Part shown: positions 47,976-56,263 of the stretch, one piece after another
Position numbering within the stretch: position 1 is the first letter of the stretch
Layout: each line of letters begins with the position of its first letter
Assembly (NCBI RefSeq): GCF_003641145.1
Contig: NZ_CP032744.1
Location: 1,178,001-1,242,000 of the forward strand
Length of the DNA stretch: 64,000 nt
Direction: 5' to 3'
Source: Lactiplantibacillus paraplantarum
Lineage (GTDB): Bacteria > Bacillota > Bacilli > Lactobacillales > Lactobacillaceae
Notes under the pieces: generated by a model
What the model saw: only the letters and a program-made list of their open reading frames with translations
Databases searched by the model: none
Told to the model about the DNA's origin: nothing
Program-made: the position numbers and the translations under genes

Positions 47976-50537
47976 TTAACTGGTGACCGGGTGGCGATGC
48001 TGCCAAATTCTGAGTCCGCAAAAACTCAGTACACTAATTAGCGAAATTAGTAAACCTGCAAGCAATCCGGGAACGTGGTAAGTCAGCTGAATCTGATTCT
48101 GACCCGCACGGATCGGTAAGGCCAGCATGCCGCCAATAACAGTCCTAGGGATGACGCGTGTGCCATTAACAGTTGCAGTCCAGCCTTTGTCTGCTGGGAT
48201 CGCGACGTACAACCATTGCTGATGTGACCGATTCGTGACCTGGCCACTGACGATTGTGTGAATTCCAGAAACGTGGTAGGTCGGGGTGAAGCGGCTACTC
48301 ATCAGTTGTTGTTTGACCTGGTCGAACTGGGACTGGTCAAGGCTGGCCAAGTGGACGTGCGGTCCTAAGGTTGGCTGGTCGCGCTTAACTGTTAATGTAA
48401 CTATGGCACCTTTATCGAAATAACCAAGCGAGCGGAGCACTAGCTCACCGTTGGCATTGAACTTGGTTGGTACCAGATGACCGTTGACCCGCATTGTTGT
48501 AAACTTCGACTGACTTAGGGTGTCATTATAATACAGCGATCCAGTCCGTGTCATACGTAGCTTAATCGTATGCAGATAAGGATACCGGCTAGCTTGCGGA
48601 TCATGAAACACATGATCGGTGAGCTGAACGGCGTTGCCAAAATAGGTCTTCTGAGTTGGTCGCAGGCTTTGTAAGATCCGTTCTTGGTTAACAATCGCAC
48701 TATTAGCACGCAGTTTTAGTTGACTGAAAGCAGTCGGAACTGCAAAGCCAAGTCCGTTTAAACTCCGATGGCTGGTCCTAGACTGACCGACTGCGTTGAG
48801 TTGTACGTCGTATTTCACATCTAAGAGCAGATCAGTGACGGGGTTCAATCCCTCAGAACTAACCCGACGCGCGTTTTTGGAAAATAGTCCCAGCGATTTT
48901 AACATCAAACGCGTCTGGTTGGCGAAAGTGGAGCTGTAATAGGTGATGTCATGAAAATTGAAGAGCATTGGATCGTTATAGTTGCGGTATTTACTATCGT
49001 AATTATAGGCTTGGTTGATCAAGGTGTTCTGATTTTCAACCCGGTATAATTGACCGTCGGGATCGTTGACAGCTTGCATCTGTCGGTATTCGGTACGATA
49101 AGCCGTCACGAATTTGGCCTGATTACCTAAGGGCGACTTAGCCATCATGAGTGTACTATTTGTTCCTAGTTCAAGTGCAACGATACCTGCTAAACTTAGC
49201 GCTTGCCATCGTTTGGTAGTGACAAATAAGGCACTAGCCGTCAATAGCACGGCAATTAGGCTAAGAGCAAGATTCAAAGTCGCAAGTGGATGCTGAGCTG
49301 ATCGTTGGCTCAGCCAACCAATGATCAGCGCCAGCGCAACTAGTGTCGGCAGCAACCACTGCCAATGGGGCGCAATCTGACGTGGCCCGGCCAACCAGGC
49401 TTCAAAGCCCATCATGATTAGGACGAAGCTGAAGAAGAAGGCGTTGCGGTATGGAAAACCAGCTGGTGTTTGCAACATGTGCCAAATTGTATCGAGGGTG
49501 CGGATGTCCATACTAAGAAAAAGTGCTAACAAGAGGCCAAAACCATGCCATTTGTGCGCTGTGGTGATATGCGGATGAACAAAAAACGCTAAGACTAGTA
49601 GTAATACAAAGGTACTACTAAAGACGGTAGGTGCGTGTGTCAGACGCGTTGCAAAATTGGCTGCGCCCACCCCAAACTGGCTGAACACTTCTGATCCGAA
49701 CTGGGGAACTGGCCAATAATTAGACAATTTGACGGCGGTTTTGGCAGTGGTCAACATTCCTAAACCCGTCGGTATCAGAATGAACATCGTGCTTAGACCG
49801 CTGAGTATCATGGTCACCAGGACGCGTCGAATGAGCCGGAGTTGGACACTAATCATGTGCCACAGGCTATCTTGGGGTTGTTTATGTTCAAATAGTTGAT
49901 AGATCAGATAGTAAATAACAAATAGGCAAGTCATGTAGCCTAAGTAATAGTTGGTCACAATACTGACCCATAGCCAACCGAAGAAGCGGCCAGAATGACC
50001 GGTCCTGATCAGATAATCAAGCCCTTGGATGACGAGTGGTAACCAGATAAGTGCATCTAACCACATGATTGTAAAATAGTTTAGGGCAACGAAACCCGAT
50101 AGGCTGAATGCGACCCCAAAGATGGCCGTTGACCAGTAGTTTGTTCGAAAATGATCTTGTAAAAACCACGTCATGGTGACCGCAATCAGTCCAATTTTTA
50201 ATATGATGAGCAGGCTCAAGCCAGTTGGCAAATTAACGGCCGGAAAGAAAACCATTAAAATGTTAAATGGGCTTAATAAATAATAAGCAATCGTAGGCAG
50301 CGCATTACCACCTAGTGATTGTGAAAACGAATATAATTGAAAACTATGCGTTAAAATTGCATGCCGGTAAGCGGTAAAAAATGATAAGTATTGGCCACCC
50401 ATATCACTAATTAATAAATTATGGTTACCAAAGGGCGTCACTCCTTGAATTAGGAAGACAAAGCCAATGATAACAAGAGATATCAATCCTGACAGCGCTG
50501 GCACTTGCCAACGTCGTGTCTGATAATTATGCCACAT
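47976..50537 (-). CDS. YfhO-family membrane protein
   Basis: An 853-residue polytopic protein of the YfhO family, with a dozen or more helices in the N-terminal 500 residues, an extracytoplasmic domain, and a last helix near the C-terminus (LLAGLLISLISVLSFCGL). Family traits: DMGGQYLSFFTAYRHAI, VALNYFTIMWLDALIWLPLV and GFPYRNAFFFSFVLI. In B. subtilis YfhO takes sugar from CsbB-made lipid carriers to lipoteichoic acid. Start taken at MWHNYQTRRW (50537), with cggag in front; a longer frame starts at 50570. It converges with the CsbB-like gene pair, which supports a shared role. Confidence 0.85.
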   Translation of the reverse strand: MWHNYQTRRWQVPALSGLISLVIIGFVFLIQGVTPFGNHNLLISDMGGQYLSFFTAYRHAILTHSFQLYSFSQSLGGNALPTIAYYLLSPFNILMVFFPAVNLPTGLSLLIILKIGLIAVTMTWFLQDHFRTNYWSTAIFGVAFSLSGFVALNYFTIMWLDALIWLPLVIQGLDYLIRTGHSGRFFGWLWVSIVTNYYLGYMTCLFVIYYLIYQLFEHKQPQDSLWHMISVQLRLIRRVLVTMILSGLSTMFILIPTGLGMLTTAKTAVKLSNYWPVPQFGSEVFSQFGVGAANFATRLTHAPTVFSSTFVLLLVLAFFVHPHITTAHKWHGFGLLLALFLSMDIRTLDTIWHMLQTPAGFPYRNAFFFSFVLIMMGFEAWLAGPRQIAPHWQWLLPTLVALALIIGWLSQRSAQHPLATLNLALSLIAVLLTASALFVTTKRWQALSLAGIVALELGTNSTLMMAKSPLGNQAKFVTAYRTEYRQMQAVNDPDGQLYRVENQNTLINQAYNYDSKYRNYNDPMLFNFHDITYYSSTFANQTRLMLKSLGLFSKNARRVSSEGLNPVTDLLLDVKYDVQLNAVGQSRTSHRSLNGLGFAVPTAFSQLKLRANSAIVNQERILQSLRPTQKTYFGNAVQLTDHVFHDPQASRYPYLHTIKLRMTRTGSLYYNDTLSQSKFTTMRVNGHLVPTKFNANGELVLRSLGYFDKGAIVTLTVKRDQPTLGPHVHLASLDQSQFDQVKQQLMSSRFTPTYHVSGIHTIVSGQVTNRSHQQWLYVAIPADKGWTATVNGTRVIPRTVIGGMLALPIRAGQNQIQLTYHVPGLLAGLLISLISVLSFCGLRIWQHRHPVTS

Positions 50538-50717
50538 TTTACCCAACTCCGATACTAAGAATAATTCCATTGTAACTTACTGAGACGTGAAAATTAGTTA
50601 AAAAAAGCCCAAATTTTTCTGAAAAACATTAATTATTAATGTTAAAATTTGTCATTTTTATTAAAGTTTGCAAGCAGTTTAACACAGTAGTTAATGGGGT
50701 TGAAATAAAGTGACTGA

Positions 50718-50746
50718 TTGACAATTGATTAAGAAAGTGTTTTTAT
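50718..50746 (+). promoter_or_regulatory. Promoter of the rib operon leader
   Basis: TTGACA at 50718-50723, a perfect -35, 17-bp spacer and a weak TTTTAT -10 at 50741-50746, about 25 bp before the riboswitch. Confidence 0.55.
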
Positions 50747-50769
50747 TAAGACTGAAAACTGAATACGAT

Positions 50770-50893
50770 TTCTTCGGGGCAGGGTGCAATTCCCGACCGA
50801 CGGTAACAACATAAGTTGAAGTCCGTGACCCGCGTGAGCGGTGGACCCAGTGCAAGTCTGGGACCGACAGTATAGTCTGGATGGGAGAAGAAA
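50770..50893 (+). promoter_or_regulatory. FMN riboswitch (RFN element)
   Basis: Conserved RFN sequences in order: TTCTTCGGGGCAGGGTG, ATTCCCGACCGACGGT, GTCCGTGACCCGCG, GGTGGACCCAGTGCAA and GGGAGAAGAA closing the base stem with TTCTTC. FMN binding is expected to favour the terminator at 50994-51032 and to reduce rib expression. Matches the consensus closely. Confidence 0.96.
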
Positions 50894-50993
50894 ATTATTG
50901 CTTGAATTTTACTAGGCAGTAGTGGCTACTAGTGACCTCTAAGCAGGTTTATTTAGCTGGATCCTACTGGTGAAATCTATTTGGCGAACATTC

Positions 50994-51032
50994 ACACCCG
51001 ATTATCGATTATTGATAATTGGGTGTTTTTTT
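50994..51032 (+). terminator. Riboswitch expression-platform terminator
   Basis: CACCCGATTATC pairs with GATAATTGGGTG and is followed by a T-run (seven), 20 bp before the ribD start. Confidence 0.85.
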
Positions 51033-51052
51033 ATCTTGTTGGAGGTGAACCA

Positions 51053-52120
51053 ATGTTAACTGATTTTATGCAATTCGCGGTCGATCAAGCCAAATTGGCT
51101 GGCGTGGCAACGTATCAAAATCCGCGGGTCGGTGCCGTATTAGTCAAAGATGGCCACGTGTTAGCTCAAGGTTATCATCATTATTTTGGTGGCGACCATG
51201 CTGAGGTGGATGTTTTGCGACAGGTCACGCCAGAACAGGCACGCGGGGCCACGTTATTTGTCACTTTGGAACCGTGCTCACATTATGGGAAGACACCGCC
51301 GTGTTGTGAACAACTTGTCGATGCTGGAATTCAGCAAGTCGTGATTGGCCAATTGGATCCGCATCCACTCGTTGGGGGGCAGGGCCGCCAATATTTACGG
51401 GACCATGGCGTCAAAGTCATCACAGGTTGCATGTCAGATGTGGTTCGAAAGCTGAATCCGCATTATAACCATTTTTATACGCAACAACGACCATGGGTCA
51501 CCCTTAAGACCGCGATGACACTGGACGGCAAAATTAATTCGGGAGCACCACGTCGAACATTGATTTCTAATCATGCCAGTTACGTTGATAGTCAGCGATT
51601 ACGGTCACAGTTTCAGGCCATCTTGATTGGTGAGCGGACGCTGACGATTGATGATCCCCAGTTGACCGTCCGGCTAATAGCGATGTCTCAGCCACCGGTT
51701 CGATTAGTGGTCTTGGAGTCGAGTACGGTGGCCCTACAACACCGACTCGTTCGTGATGGTCAAGCGCCCACATGGTTGCTTTGCCGTCACGCCGCTGCTA
51801 GTGATGAGCAACTCCAAGCTAGCGCAAATGTGCACGTGTTAATTGGTGACTGGTCACCCGCAGCCATCAGCCAGTTGTGTGTTGAACAAGGCTGGCAGTC
51901 GCTGTTAGTTGAAGGCGGAGCCCATATCCAAGCAGGGTTTGTTGCGGCTGCACTAGTTGATGAATGGATCAGCTATTTGGCGCCGACCATGATTGGCGGT
52001 GCGGGCTTGCCAGCCGTGACGGGTGCGCCCGCAACGGAATCGTTAGTATTTGAACGACCGGAGCTAGCGTGGTTAGGAACTGATTTGCGGCTACGTGCCG
52101 TTCGAAAGGAAGGCGAGTAA
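51053..52120 (+). CDS. ribD: Bifunctional diaminohydroxyphosphoribosylaminopyrimidine deaminase / 5-amino-6-(5-phosphoribosylamino)uracil reductase
   Basis: A 355-residue RibD (RibG) with an N-terminal deaminase (zinc ligands in HAEVDVL and PCSHYGKTPPCCEQL) and a C-terminal reductase (PWVTLKTAMTLDGKIN to QSLLVEGGAHIQAGF). These carry out the second and third steps from GTP to riboflavin. ATG 51053 follows ggaggtg; the longer frame from 50981 starts in the riboswitch terminator and is rejected. First gene of the operon, and full length. The stop is followed directly by ribE. Confidence 0.94.
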   Translation: MLTDFMQFAVDQAKLAGVATYQNPRVGAVLVKDGHVLAQGYHHYFGGDHAEVDVLRQVTPEQARGATLFVTLEPCSHYGKTPPCCEQLVDAGIQQVVIGQLDPHPLVGGQGRQYLRDHGVKVITGCMSDVVRKLNPHYNHFYTQQRPWVTLKTAMTLDGKINSGAPRRTLISNHASYVDSQRLRSQFQAILIGERTLTIDDPQLTVRLIAMSQPPVRLVVLESSTVALQHRLVRDGQAPTWLLCRHAAASDEQLQASANVHVLIGDWSPAAISQLCVEQGWQSLLVEGGAHIQAGFVAAALVDEWISYLAPTMIGGAGLPAVTGAPATESLVFERPELAWLGTDLRLRAVRKEGE

Positions 52121-52723
52121 ATGTTTTCAGGAATTGTTCAGACGAAAGGACGGGTCAGCCAAGTCCATCAGCAGGCATTGGAAATGACACTTACCATCAC
52201 AGCACCGACTATCGTGACACCTAGTCTTAAAATTGGCGATAGTATTGCAATTAATGGGATTTGTCTGACGGTAACGATACTGCAGCCAGATGCATTTAGT
52301 GTCGCAGTAATGCCTGAAACGATGCGCCGAACAAATTTAATGGCGCTGGTGGTAGGTTCACAAGTAAATTTAGAACGGGCCTTGCAAGTTAACGATCATT
52401 TAGATGGCCATATTGTTCAGGGCCACGTTGACTATTGTGGTCGGGTGCAACAGCGTATTCCCGATGCGCATGCACTTCGCTTGCTGATTAGTTTACCATC
52501 AGCGTATCGAGCGCTAGTTGTGACTAAGGGATCGATTACCATCGATGGGGTTAGTTTGACGGTCGTGACCGCTACGGATACGGCATTTGAGGTGGATCTA
52601 ATTCCACATTCGCAAGCGGTCACGACGTTAAGTAACTTGCAAGTTGGCGATATGGTCAATGTTGAAACAGATATCTTGGGCAAGTACTTGGCCCGACAGT
52701 TAGCTTTGGAAGGGAGTCATTAA
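52121..52723 (+). CDS. ribE: Riboflavin synthase, alpha subunit
   Basis: A 200-residue enzyme that dismutates two 6,7-dimethyl-8-ribityllumazine to riboflavin. It starts MFSGIVQTKGRV and has two lumazine-binding repeats: SIAINGICLTVT...RALQVNDHLDGHIVQGHVDYCG, and GSITIDGVSLTVV...NVETDILGKYLAR. Length and frame are normal. It starts immediately after the ribD stop. Shine-Dalgarno ggaagg is within ribD. Confidence 0.95.
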   Translation: MFSGIVQTKGRVSQVHQQALEMTLTITAPTIVTPSLKIGDSIAINGICLTVTILQPDAFSVAVMPETMRRTNLMALVVGSQVNLERALQVNDHLDGHIVQGHVDYCGRVQQRIPDAHALRLLISLPSAYRALVVTKGSITIDGVSLTVVTATDTAFEVDLIPHSQAVTTLSNLQVGDMVNVETDILGKYLARQLALEGSH

Positions 52724-52724
52724 G

Positions 52725-53936
52725 ATGGATACGATGAATAAAGTGGAGCAGGCACTAGCTGCTTTGAAACGCGGTGAATTAATTATTGTTGCGGATGATG
52801 AGACACGTGAAGCGGAAGGTGACATGGTCGGGTTGGCAGCTCAAGCGACGACTGCAACGGTAAATCGAATGATTACGTCAGCACGAGGCTTACTCTGTGT
52901 CCCGATGGCTCCAAGCATTGCTGAACGACTTCATCTAACCCCGATGACGAGTGGACACGATGCATTTGGCACGGCATTCACGGTCTCGACAGATCATCAT
53001 ACGACGTCAACGGGAATTTCTGCGGCTGATCGTGCGACGACGATTCAGGCGTTAGCCGATCCAGATAGCCAAGCCACTGATTTTTACCATCCCGGACATG
53101 TATTTCCGCTGATTGCACGGTCTGGTGGTTTGTTAGCTCGACGGGGGCATACTGAGGCGGCAGTAACGTTGGCTCAACTGGCAGGCGGGACCCCTGCGGC
53201 CTATATTTGTGAAGTAATCAAAAAGAATGGTTTAATGGCTCGTCGTCGTGATCTGAAAGCTTTGGCAGAGGGGCTACAATTGCCACTGATCACCATTGAA
53301 GATATTACCACTTATGTTATCCAGACGGGGGCTCTTCAGTTAACAACGACACCAACTGTTAAGTTACCAACTGAGGACGGCCAATTTGTAATGACTGGTT
53401 TTGAAGTTCCTGGTCATGAAGCGTTACCAGTGGCACTACAGACTGGTGATATCAGTGGTGATGAACCAGTGTTGGTACGGTTACATTCGGAGTGTTTTAC
53501 AGGCGACGTTTTAGGATCGCAACGGTGTGACTGTGGGAAACAATTACATGGCGCGCTTCAAAAAATTGGTCAGGCTCAGCGTGGCATTTTCCTCTACTTA
53601 CGGCAAGAAGGTCGTGGAATTGGTCTAGCTAATAAATTGGCGGCTTACGCATTACAAGAACAGGGTGTTGATACGTATGATGCAAACGTGCAGTTAGGCT
53701 TTCGGCCTGATGAGCGGCGGTATGATATTGCGGCGTTAATTTTGCGACAAATGGGTGTTAGTCGGGTACGGCTGCTCACTAATAATCCCGATAAGGTTGA
53801 TCAATTGCGTGCAGCCGGTATTGACGTGGTCGAACGGGTGCCGTTAGAAGTTCCGGCAAATCAGTATGATCAGGCTTATTTAAAGACGAAACGTGATCGG
53901 TTTCATCATCAACTCACACTTAGGGAGGCCAACTAA
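52725..53936 (+). CDS. ribBA: 3,4-dihydroxy-2-butanone-4-phosphate synthase / GTP cyclohydrolase II
   Basis: A 403-residue fusion. N-terminal DHBP synthase: ADDETREAEGDMVGLAAQ, TSTGISAADRATT and RRGHTEAAVTLAQLAGG. C-terminal GTP cyclohydrolase II: HSECFTGDVLGSQRCDCGKQL with the zinc cysteines, RQEGRGIGLANKL and NPDKVDQL. The enzymes supply both riboflavin precursors. In the first motif the usual RENEGD reads REAEGD, and CEVIKKNGLMAR replaces the more usual CE-NEDGTMAR, so the DHBPS half deserves a check. Start is the ATG at 52725 (a second Met three codons on), one base after the ribE stop; overlaps ribH by one base. Confidence 0.93.
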   Translation: MDTMNKVEQALAALKRGELIIVADDETREAEGDMVGLAAQATTATVNRMITSARGLLCVPMAPSIAERLHLTPMTSGHDAFGTAFTVSTDHHTTSTGISAADRATTIQALADPDSQATDFYHPGHVFPLIARSGGLLARRGHTEAAVTLAQLAGGTPAAYICEVIKKNGLMARRRDLKALAEGLQLPLITIEDITTYVIQTGALQLTTTPTVKLPTEDGQFVMTGFEVPGHEALPVALQTGDISGDEPVLVRLHSECFTGDVLGSQRCDCGKQLHGALQKIGQAQRGIFLYLRQEGRGIGLANKLAAYALQEQGVDTYDANVQLGFRPDERRYDIAALILRQMGVSRVRLLTNNPDKVDQLRAAGIDVVERVPLEVPANQYDQAYLKTKRDRFHHQLTLREAN

Positions 53937-54403
53937 TGACTACTTTTAATGGTAAAATCGGCGGTAATGAGTTCAAAGTCGGAATTGTCGTGGCCCGCTT
54001 CAATGCGTTTGTGACGCAGCAATTACTAGCTGGGGCACAAGCAAGCTTGGAACAGCACGGCGTTAACGCGAAAGATATTGATGTGGCCTGGGTGCCAGGT
54101 GCGTTTGAGATACCATTGACGGTTCAAAAAATGATTGCAACCAAGCGCTATGACGGCGTGATTGCACTTGGCGCAGTTATCCGCGGAGCAACTGCCCACT
54201 TTGACTATGTCTGTAGCGGCGTAACGACGGGGGTGATGACCGTTAGTTTAGCAACTGATACACCAGTGATGTTCGGTATTTTAACGACTGATACGATCGA
54301 ACAAGCAATGGACCGCGCTGGTTTTAAGAGTGGCAATAAGGGGGCTGATTGTGCGGTCAGCTTGTTAGAAACACTGGACGTGCAGCGGTCATTGGAAGCT
54401 TAA
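53936..54403 (+). CDS. ribH: 6,7-dimethyl-8-ribityllumazine synthase
   Basis: A 155-residue enzyme that joins 5-amino-6-ribitylaminouracil and dihydroxybutanone phosphate. Recognisable are VGIVVARFNAFVTQQLL, VAWVPGAFEIPLTVQKM, YDGVIALGAVIRGATAHFDYVC (with the catalytic His) and TPVMFGILTTDTIEQAMDRAG. Its ATG shares a base with the ribBA stop (TAATG), showing translational coupling. Last gene of the operon; IS DNA begins about 100 bp on. Confidence 0.96.
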   Translation: MTTFNGKIGGNEFKVGIVVARFNAFVTQQLLAGAQASLEQHGVNAKDIDVAWVPGAFEIPLTVQKMIATKRYDGVIALGAVIRGATAHFDYVCSGVTTGVMTVSLATDTPVMFGILTTDTIEQAMDRAGFKSGNKGADCAVSLLETLDVQRSLEA

Positions 54404-54540
54404 AGAATGCGAGTTAAGTGATTATCAGGGTCGTGATGATTCATGATGGCCGCCAACTGGCAGTTTAACGCAAAATAGCGCGACTAGTCTCGGTCGTTGG
54501 GCACTACACCCTGTCAAGTACACAGTTTAAATAATATAAA

Positions 54541-55485
54541 TTATGATGCTTTAAATCGGAGGGCATGATTTCGACATTCTGTCGGGGTCATGCCTTTTAA
54601 TGACTTTTGACGTCGACCGTTGTTGTACCAGTCAATTGCTTTGGTAATGTTTTGAAGTAATTCTTCTTTGGTCAATGCGGTTTTAAAACTTAAGTCCTCA
54701 TCTTTTAAATGACTCCAGAAACTCTCCATAGGCGCGTTGTCTCCAGGTGTCCCCGGTCTTGACATGCTATGGCAAATGCCATAGCTATTAAGGGCCCGAT
54801 TGAATTCTAATGATGTATAGGCCGAACCTTGGTCAGTGTGTAAAATTAATTCGTTGGCGGCCAGGTCATTACTTTTCATTGCTTTATTAACAGTTGCTGT
54901 CACCAGTGTTGTCGTTTCGGTATCATCGATCGCCCAGGCAACGATACTGTGATCGTGTAAATCCTTGATGGCACTAAGTCGTAGTTTGTTGAGACTTTGA
55001 TTACCGTATTTTAATTCAGTACAGTCGGTTGTCCAAACCTTATTAGATTCTTCCTGATTAAAATCATGCTTGATGATATTGGCTGACATCATTTCTTTAT
55101 ATTCCGCTTTACGATCATGTTTACTAATGCGAATCGATGATTTGATATGGTTAACTTGCATTAATCTTCTGATACGTTTGGCATTCACATGGTACTCAGT
55201 CTCTTCGTTGATGTGCATAACTAAGGTTTCAACACCAAATATATAATTATGGCTAATTTCTAATTTAAGCATGAATTTAACTAGCTCATCATTTAGTCGT
55301 TCATTAGCGGTTAATGTCCGGTTCAACCATTTATAATATGACCTCCGCTTGATCCCGACTTCTTGACACAACCAACTTATGGGATATTTACCGGCTAGTT
55401 CTTGAATTGCCTGATATTTTGAGATCCGGTCGATTGATGACCAACCACTTACTTCACTCTCCTTTGAATCTCTTTCAATTTTTTT
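54541..55485 (-). CDS. IS3-family transposase OrfB, produced by -1 frameshift
   Basis: The frame is open from the A7 run (55479-55485, T7 on the plus strand) to 54541, about 314 codons. An HTH_21-type start (ISWLCQEVGIKRRSYYKWLNR) precedes the integrase core: VWTTDCTELKYGNQS with the first Asp, LHTDQGSAYTSLEFN with the second, and GDNAPMESFWSHLKDE with the Glu. IDWYNNGRRQKSLKGMTPTE is the family end. All catalytic residues are present. The ATG-like start used by a separate OrfB would be near 55371. Confidence 0.9.
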   Translation of the reverse strand, partial: KKIERDSKESEVSGWSSIDRISKYQAIQELAGKYPISWLCQEVGIKRRSYYKWLNRTLTANERLNDELVKFMLKLEISHNYIFGVETLVMHINEETEYHVNAKRIRRLMQVNHIKSSIRISKHDRKAEYKEMMSANIIKHDFNQEESNKVWTTDCTELKYGNQSLNKLRLSAIKDLHDHSIVAWAIDDTETTTLVTATVNKAMKSNDLAANELILHTDQGSAYTSLEFNRALNSYGICHSMSRPGTPGDNAPMESFWSHLKDEDLSFKTALTKEELLQNITKAIDWYNNGRRQKSLKGMTPTECRNHALRFKAS

Positions 55486-56126
55486 GACAGGTCCTTTTCC
55501 ATTTCCAAATGTTTAGTTCTAGCTTCTAATTCTTTTATTTTCAGTTTAGCGATATCTAACTCGGTAAGTGGCGTAGCTTTACTTTTCCCACGGCGGTCGG
55601 CTAAAGCGTCCACACCGCCGTTATTTAGCTTCTTGACCCAGGTATAAACTTGTTGATACGAGACCTCAAAATGGCTAGCGGCCTCGTGGTAAGCATAGTC
55701 GTTGGCGATAGTCCATTGAGCTATTTCAATGCGTTCAATTTGGGTTGTCTTGCGTCCGTCTTTCATCTTTCGGTTCCTCGGATTTCTATTGGAATAAGTT
55801 TTCTTTCCAATAGTATAATCTCTAAACCAATTAGACACCATCCCGGCGCTACTCAAACCATACTTGGTGGCTAATTTTGGAAAAGACAGCTTTTCTTTGA
55901 TATGTTCCTGTACAATCCTTTCTTTGAATGCTTGAGAATAGCTGCGATTTTTTCTTTGATGCCTTAAGCCTTCACTTCCATTGAGATCGTACAATCTTTT
56001 CCATTGATGAATAACGTTTTTATTTATTTGTAGATCCCTGGCAATTGATTGCACCGTATGGTTATTATCAATCAGATTAAGAATGTTAATCTTTTCATCA
56101 AATGAATACTTTCTATTTGAACGCAT
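55449..56126 (-). CDS. IS3-family transposase OrfA
   Basis: A 225-residue DNA-binding protein with three helix-turn-helix units (IARDLQINKNVIHQWKRLYD, LATKYGLSSAGMVSNWFRD, AASHFEVSYQQVYTWVKKL) and a C-terminal coiled coil (LKIKELEARTKHLEMEKDLSKKL). Start at MRSNRKYSFDEKI (56126), with aagggg just ahead; the frame from 56147 is not needed. Its Shine-Dalgarno lies inside the terminal hairpin of the IS. It ends in the slippery AAAAAAA region. Confidence 0.9.
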   Translation of the reverse strand: MRSNRKYSFDEKINILNLIDNNHTVQSIARDLQINKNVIHQWKRLYDLNGSEGLRHQRKNRSYSQAFKERIVQEHIKEKLSFPKLATKYGLSSAGMVSNWFRDYTIGKKTYSNRNPRNRKMKDGRKTTQIERIEIAQWTIANDYAYHEAASHFEVSYQQVYTWVKKLNNGGVDALADRRGKSKATPLTELDIAKLKIKELEARTKHLEMEKDLSKKLKEIQRRVK

Positions 56127-56133
56127 ACAAAAA

Positions 56134-56182
56134 CCCCTTAGGTACACAGATTTTTTATTATTTAATCTGTGTACCTAAGGGG
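56134..56182 (-). promoter_or_regulatory. Fold-back hairpin at the IS right end covering the OrfA Shine-Dalgarno
   Basis: CCCCTTAGGTACACAGATT (56134-56152) and its exact complement (56164-56182), 19 bp, loop of 11. On the minus strand the arm next to OrfA contains AAGGGG, the ribosome binding site before the ATG at 56126. It would block translation from outside transcripts. Confidence 0.75.
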
Positions 56183-56263
56183 TAGTATATCCTTGGCACG
56201 ACGAGGACTAATTGTGCTATTTTTATTGTATAGGTCGATCTCTCGATAAAACGGAACTAAACG

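Larger units (their letters stand above)
54502..56187 (-). mobile_element. IS3-family insertion sequence, about 1.69 kb
   Basis: Ends: CACTACACCCTGTCAAGTAC at the left, and the complement of GTACCTAAGGGGTAGTA at the right, an imperfect inverted repeat sharing ACTAC and GTACACAG(A/T)TTAAATAAT. OrfA and OrfB are on the minus strand with an A7 slippery run. It lies between ribH and the polysaccharide operon. I could not define a target duplication. Unlike the first IS, it belongs to another subgroup (protein sequences are only distantly similar). Confidence 0.88.

Noticed and set aside
50981..51052. Extended N-terminus of RibD
   Set aside because: The extra codons run through the riboswitch terminator; the normal RibD start with ggaggtg is at 51053.
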